Below are positions 60,664 to 64,000 of a DNA stretch of 64,000 nucleotides, one piece after another (within the stretch, counting starts at the first letter, position 1; each line of letters opens with the position of its first letter). A program made the translations under genes and the position numbers. Below the pieces are notes generated by a model that ran no database searches, was not told where the DNA came from, and saw only the letters and a program-made list of their open reading frames with translations. This DNA is from Shewanella mangrovi (GTDB taxonomy: Bacteria > Pseudomonadota > Gammaproteobacteria > Enterobacterales > Shewanellaceae), in assembly GCF_000753795.1 (NCBI RefSeq), contig NZ_JPEO01000008.1, positions 1-64,000 of the forward strand, in the 5' to 3' direction.

Positions 60664-63147
60664 TTAGAATGTTTTGCCAATATTGAAGGAGAAGATCTCC
60701 ATGTCGTCGTCTTCGTAACTCTTAATTGGCCAAGCGAGGCTGAATACCATTGGGCCCATAGGTGAAAGCCATTGAACACTCATCCCCCAGGATGCCCGAA
60801 TTCGATTTGCATCACTGTAATCTGCTAACTGAGCATACTGATCGGCAGGCAAATATTCATACAAGCTGTAGTCAAATTCAGTATCCCAAACGTTACCAGC
60901 ATCGACAAAGAAGCTGGTACGTACGGAATTACTATAGGCCTCATCTAAGAATGGGGTCGGTACAATTAACTCAGCACTTGCTGTCGCGAGCGCGTTACCA
61001 CCGATTGAACGGTTACTACGCACATACACGTTGTTTAAGTCGCCAGGCAATGAACAACTATCGCCCGATGCATCAGGTGAACATGCTTGCGGATCACGCG
61101 TAACGTAAAACGCACGAGGTCCTACCGAGTTAGACTTAAAGCCACGCAGATAGCTGCTGCCACCTGTGTAATAGTTTTCCCAGAACGGCAAGATCTGGTC
61201 ATTGCTATTGTACTTACCATAGCCGTTGGCATATGCCAGACGAGCACGGGTCAGGAATACAAAGCTGTGCGAACGGTTGATTGGGAAGTAGAAGCTAGTT
61301 TCAAAGTCTGTCTTGAAGAATTGCAGATCAGAGCCTGGAACCGTCATGCGTCCATTCCAACGCTGTGAGTTACCGTCTGTTGGGAAGGTACCACGGTCAA
61401 GCGTAGAACGAGACCAACCTAAACTCAGTTCAAAGTTATCAAAACTCAAGCTACTGCTTGGGTCGGCACTGTTGCGATACAAATTATAGAAACGCAATGC
61501 TTGCTGATAACCAGATACATCTGAAATTTCGTTATGGCGGTAGCCTAAACCAACACTAACACGGTTGTATTCGTTGATAGGGAAGCCCAAAGTTGTGGCC
61601 ACCCCATAGGAGTTATTCTTATAACGCTCCAGATAAGCGTTGTTGGCGTCAAACGCACTCCAGTACACAGAACCACCTAAACTCACACCATCTTTGGTGA
61701 AGTAAGGGTCGGTGTATGACAAGTTAACGCTCTTCTGATAACGGTTAGTGTTCAGCGTAATCCCCGCCTGGTTACCAGTACCCAAGAAGTTGGACTGCTG
61801 AATACCAAACTGTAGGCTCATACCTGAGTAGCTACCGTAACCAATACCGGCGTTGAACGAGCCTGATGGTTGCTCTTTCACTTTAAACTGCACATCAACC
61901 AAATCGTCTGCACCAGGCACTGGCACAGTTTCAGTATCAACTGTTTCAAAGTAACCCAGACGGTTCAAACGCGCTTTTGATACTTCGACCAAGGCATCGT
62001 TTAACCAAGCACCTTCCATTTGACGCAATTCACGACGCATCACTTCATCAGCGGTGACTGTGTTACCGGTGAAGTTAATACCACGCACGTATACACGTTT
62101 ACCTGGTTTGATGTTGATGTTAAGGGTGACTTCTTTGGTCTTATCATCAATTTCTGGGTAGGTTTTCACCTCTGGATTAGCGTAACCAAAACGGCCGAGG
62201 TACTTGCTGTACATCTCTTCGGTAAAGGTGACGTCTGCACCGTTATACTGCACACCAGATTTTAGCGGCAGAATGGTCTTCAATACATTTTCACGGCCCT
62301 GCAGGTCACCGGTAAGGTTAATCTCTTTAACCTTGTACTGCTCACCTTCTTTAACGTTGACAGTGATATACAAGCCCTTACGATCAGGGGTCATAGACAC
62401 CTGAGTGGAGGTCACTTCAAAACGGATATAACCATTATTGTGATAGAAGGTTTCTAAGCTTTCGAGGTCAGCCTGCAGCTTTTGTTTTTGGTAACGACGT
62501 TCACCGAACAGATTCCACCAAGCTACATAGTCTTTCAGCTCCAGCAGGTTAGCCAGTTCTTCGTCGGTGTAGTGTTCATTACCCACAAAGTTAATCTGAC
62601 GAATTTCGGCGGCTAAACCTTCAGTAAACTTAAACTTCAACTCGACACGGTTACGTGGCAGGTTAATCACTTGCGCTTCAACTTTAGCGCCGTATTTACC
62701 GACACCGTAGTAGAAGTCTTGTAAGCCTTTTTCAATATCAGCCAACATGGTGCGGTCAAGCGATTCACCCACTTTCACGCCGCTGCTATCTAAGCTTTCC
62801 TGCAGCTGTTCATCTTTAATATCTTTGTTGCCATCAAAACTAATAGCACTGATGGTCGGACGTTCACGCACGTCAATAATGAGCACGTCCCCGTCGCGAG
62901 CAACTTGCACATTCTCAAAGTTACCCGATGCATACAAGCTCTTGATTGCCTGTTGTAGTTTCACTTGGTCGATGATATCGCCAACTTTGACGGGCAAATT
63001 CAACAAGGCCGCACCTAAGGCGACACGTTGTAATCCTTCAACCTGGATATCCGCAACTTTAAAAGGCTGGAAAGTGTCGGCCCATCCATTCCCTGAAAAA
63101 GCGGCGCCGACCAGTAACATAGAGGCAAAAAGTTTATTTAATCGCAT
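60664..63147 (-). CDS. bamA: Outer membrane protein assembly factor BamA
   Basis: Central Omp85 component of the BAM complex, which inserts beta-barrels into the outer membrane. The 827-residue protein has a signal peptide (MRLNKLFASMLLVGAAFSGN), five POTRA domains (about residues 25-425, starting FKVADIQVEGLQRVALGAAL), and a C-terminal 16-strand barrel with the conserved loop-6 SYLRGFKSNSVGPR and terminal phenylalanine (FNIGKTF). It follows rseP and precedes skp, as in other Gammaproteobacteria. Confidence 0.98.
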   Translation of the reverse strand: MRLNKLFASMLLVGAAFSGNGWADTFQPFKVADIQVEGLQRVALGAALLNLPVKVGDIIDQVKLQQAIKSLYASGNFENVQVARDGDVLIIDVRERPTISAISFDGNKDIKDEQLQESLDSSGVKVGESLDRTMLADIEKGLQDFYYGVGKYGAKVEAQVINLPRNRVELKFKFTEGLAAEIRQINFVGNEHYTDEELANLLELKDYVAWWNLFGERRYQKQKLQADLESLETFYHNNGYIRFEVTSTQVSMTPDRKGLYITVNVKEGEQYKVKEINLTGDLQGRENVLKTILPLKSGVQYNGADVTFTEEMYSKYLGRFGYANPEVKTYPEIDDKTKEVTLNINIKPGKRVYVRGINFTGNTVTADEVMRRELRQMEGAWLNDALVEVSKARLNRLGYFETVDTETVPVPGADDLVDVQFKVKEQPSGSFNAGIGYGSYSGMSLQFGIQQSNFLGTGNQAGITLNTNRYQKSVNLSYTDPYFTKDGVSLGGSVYWSAFDANNAYLERYKNNSYGVATTLGFPINEYNRVSVGLGYRHNEISDVSGYQQALRFYNLYRNSADPSSSLSFDNFELSLGWSRSTLDRGTFPTDGNSQRWNGRMTVPGSDLQFFKTDFETSFYFPINRSHSFVFLTRARLAYANGYGKYNSNDQILPFWENYYTGGSSYLRGFKSNSVGPRAFYVTRDPQACSPDASGDSCSLPGDLNNVYVRSNRSIGGNALATASAELIVPTPFLDEAYSNSVRTSFFVDAGNVWDTEFDYSLYEYLPADQYAQLADYSDANRIRASWGMSVQWLSPMGPMVFSLAWPIKSYEDDDMEIFSFNIGKTF

Positions 63148-63178
63148 AGAGCACTTCTAATTATTTGTCAGTCCTTGC

Positions 63179-64000
63179 TCAGAGTCGGGCAAAATCATTG
63201 AACAGGGCGATGCTCATCATCACTAACAGCAACGCCGCCCCAAATCTGAATCCAATTTCCTGAATCCGCTCGGAAACAGGCTTACGGGTGATCACTTCGA
63301 TGAAGTAATACAACAGGTGTCCACCGTCTAATACAGGTAAAGGCAACAGGTTAATAATCCCGAGGTTTACACTGATTAGCGCAAGAAAACCCAAAAAATA
63401 TACTAGGCCGATATCGGCACTGCTGCCCGCACCCTGGGCAATTGATATCGGGCCACTAAGACTTTTAACAGATACGTCCCCGGTAAACAATTTAGCAATC
63501 ATCTTGGTACTGACGACGGCCAATTGCCAGGTTTTATCTGCAGCCATAGCAACCGCTTCTACAGGTCCATACTGTAGATCGACTTTCATGTTTTCTGGCC
63601 ATTCCGGCAATTTAGGCGCAACGCCAATAAAGCCTTCCATGGAGCCATTATCACTTTGACGCGCATCAGGCACTATGGTCAGTTGTTGTAACTGCCCTTG
63701 GCGCGATACTGTCAAAGAAATAGTTTGATTAGGAGATGCTTTAATTAAATCGACAAAACTTTGCCAATCTTCAAACGCAGCTCCGTTAATATCTTGGATA
63801 ACATCACCGATGCGCAATCCCGCTTTTTCTGCCGCACTGTCTTTGTTAACAACCGCTATCTCGGGTACAAGATTGGGACGGTATGGCACCAACCCCAGCG
63901 TGGTAATAGGTGATTGCTTGTCGGGATCAAATGACCAGCGACGTATATCGAGCTGAACGGTTTTGCCTGCTGACGTATCAACATCGCTAGGTTCTGAGAG
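63179..64000 (-). CDS. rseP: Site-2 protease RseP, C-terminal part (cut by window end)
   Basis: Intramembrane zinc metalloprotease that cleaves RseA to activate sigma-E. Only the last 274 residues are in the window; the frame is open to the edge, and the N-terminal HExxH site lies outside. Visible are a PDZ domain (EIAVVNKDSAAEKAGLRIGDVIQDING), the S2P second motif LLPLPVLDGGHLLYYFIEVI, and the final membrane helix (FGAALLLVMMSIALFNDFARL). It is directly upstream of bamA. Confidence 0.96.
   Translation of the reverse strand, partial: LSEPSDVDTSAGKTVQLDIRRWSFDPDKQSPITTLGLVPYRPNLVPEIAVVNKDSAAEKAGLRIGDVIQDINGAAFEDWQSFVDLIKASPNQTISLTVSRQGQLQQLTIVPDARQSDNGSMEGFIGVAPKLPEWPENMKVDLQYGPVEAVAMAADKTWQLAVVSTKMIAKLFTGDVSVKSLSGPISIAQGAGSSADIGLVYFLGFLALISVNLGIINLLPLPVLDGGHLLYYFIEVITRKPVSERIQEIGFRFGAALLLVMMSIALFNDFARL

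Overview
The window reads as a continuous piece of a Gammaproteobacterial chromosome, most likely Shewanella or a close relative. This is inferred from the gene complement and order (iscRSUA-hscBA-fdx-iscX next to ndk, the adk-htpG-recR-ybaB-dnaX block, the rseP-bamA-skp-lpxD-fabZ-lpxA-lpxB-rnhB-dnaE block, and a lone astB), from moderate GC, and from a large TonB-dependent receptor. I see no rRNA, tRNA, CRISPR array, insertion sequence or prophage. Most genes are on the minus strand.

Layout. 0-9.7 kb: topA, then astB (+), a large Ig-repeat lipoprotein, a dicarboxylate/amino-acid symporter (+) and gsk. 9.8-19.5 kb: hemH, adk, a CnoX-type thioredoxin-like chaperone, htpG, recR, ybaB, dnaX, apt and a DUF454 membrane protein, mostly nucleotide, chaperone and DNA-maintenance functions. 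19.6-24.7 kb: dusC and a DksA/TraR-type zinc-finger protein (+), a TonB-dependent receptor with a long AT-rich leader region, and ndk. 24.9-32.3 kb: the complete ISC iron-sulfur cluster operon with its regulator IscR, then cysE and trmJ. 32.4-40.7 kb (+): suhB, psiE, a PilZ protein, an overlapping ParA/ribbon-helix-helix pair, a LytS/BtsS-LytTR two-component system feeding a short CstA-family transporter, and an HxlR regulator beside a broken YciI gene. 40.9-43.1 kb: an unrecognised TPR-like protein, siroheme synthase, a rhodanese and a DUF2007/zinc-ribbon protein. 43.3-48.8 kb: secF-secD-yajC and tgt-queA. 49-51 kb: acpH and rluA (+) and an orphan gene. 51-64 kb: tilS, dnaE, rnhB and the lipid A/outer-membrane assembly cluster to rseP, which runs off the window end.

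The most notable sequence-level signals are: a programmed -1 frameshift signal in dnaX (A7 run, perfect 10-bp hairpin and a -1 frame stop); four ordered LytTR-type direct repeats between the BtsSR-like genes and the CstA-family gene; a chromosomal ParA with an overlapping ribbon-helix-helix partner behind a PilZ gene; a terminator-like hairpin inside the isc operon between hscB and hscA; and a perfect 14-bp inverted-repeat operator at the HxlR gene. I did not find a convincing wholly new system; most of the window is housekeeping.

Start codons were chosen from visible Shine-Dalgarno spacing and family N-termini, so several genes begin inside their longest open frame.
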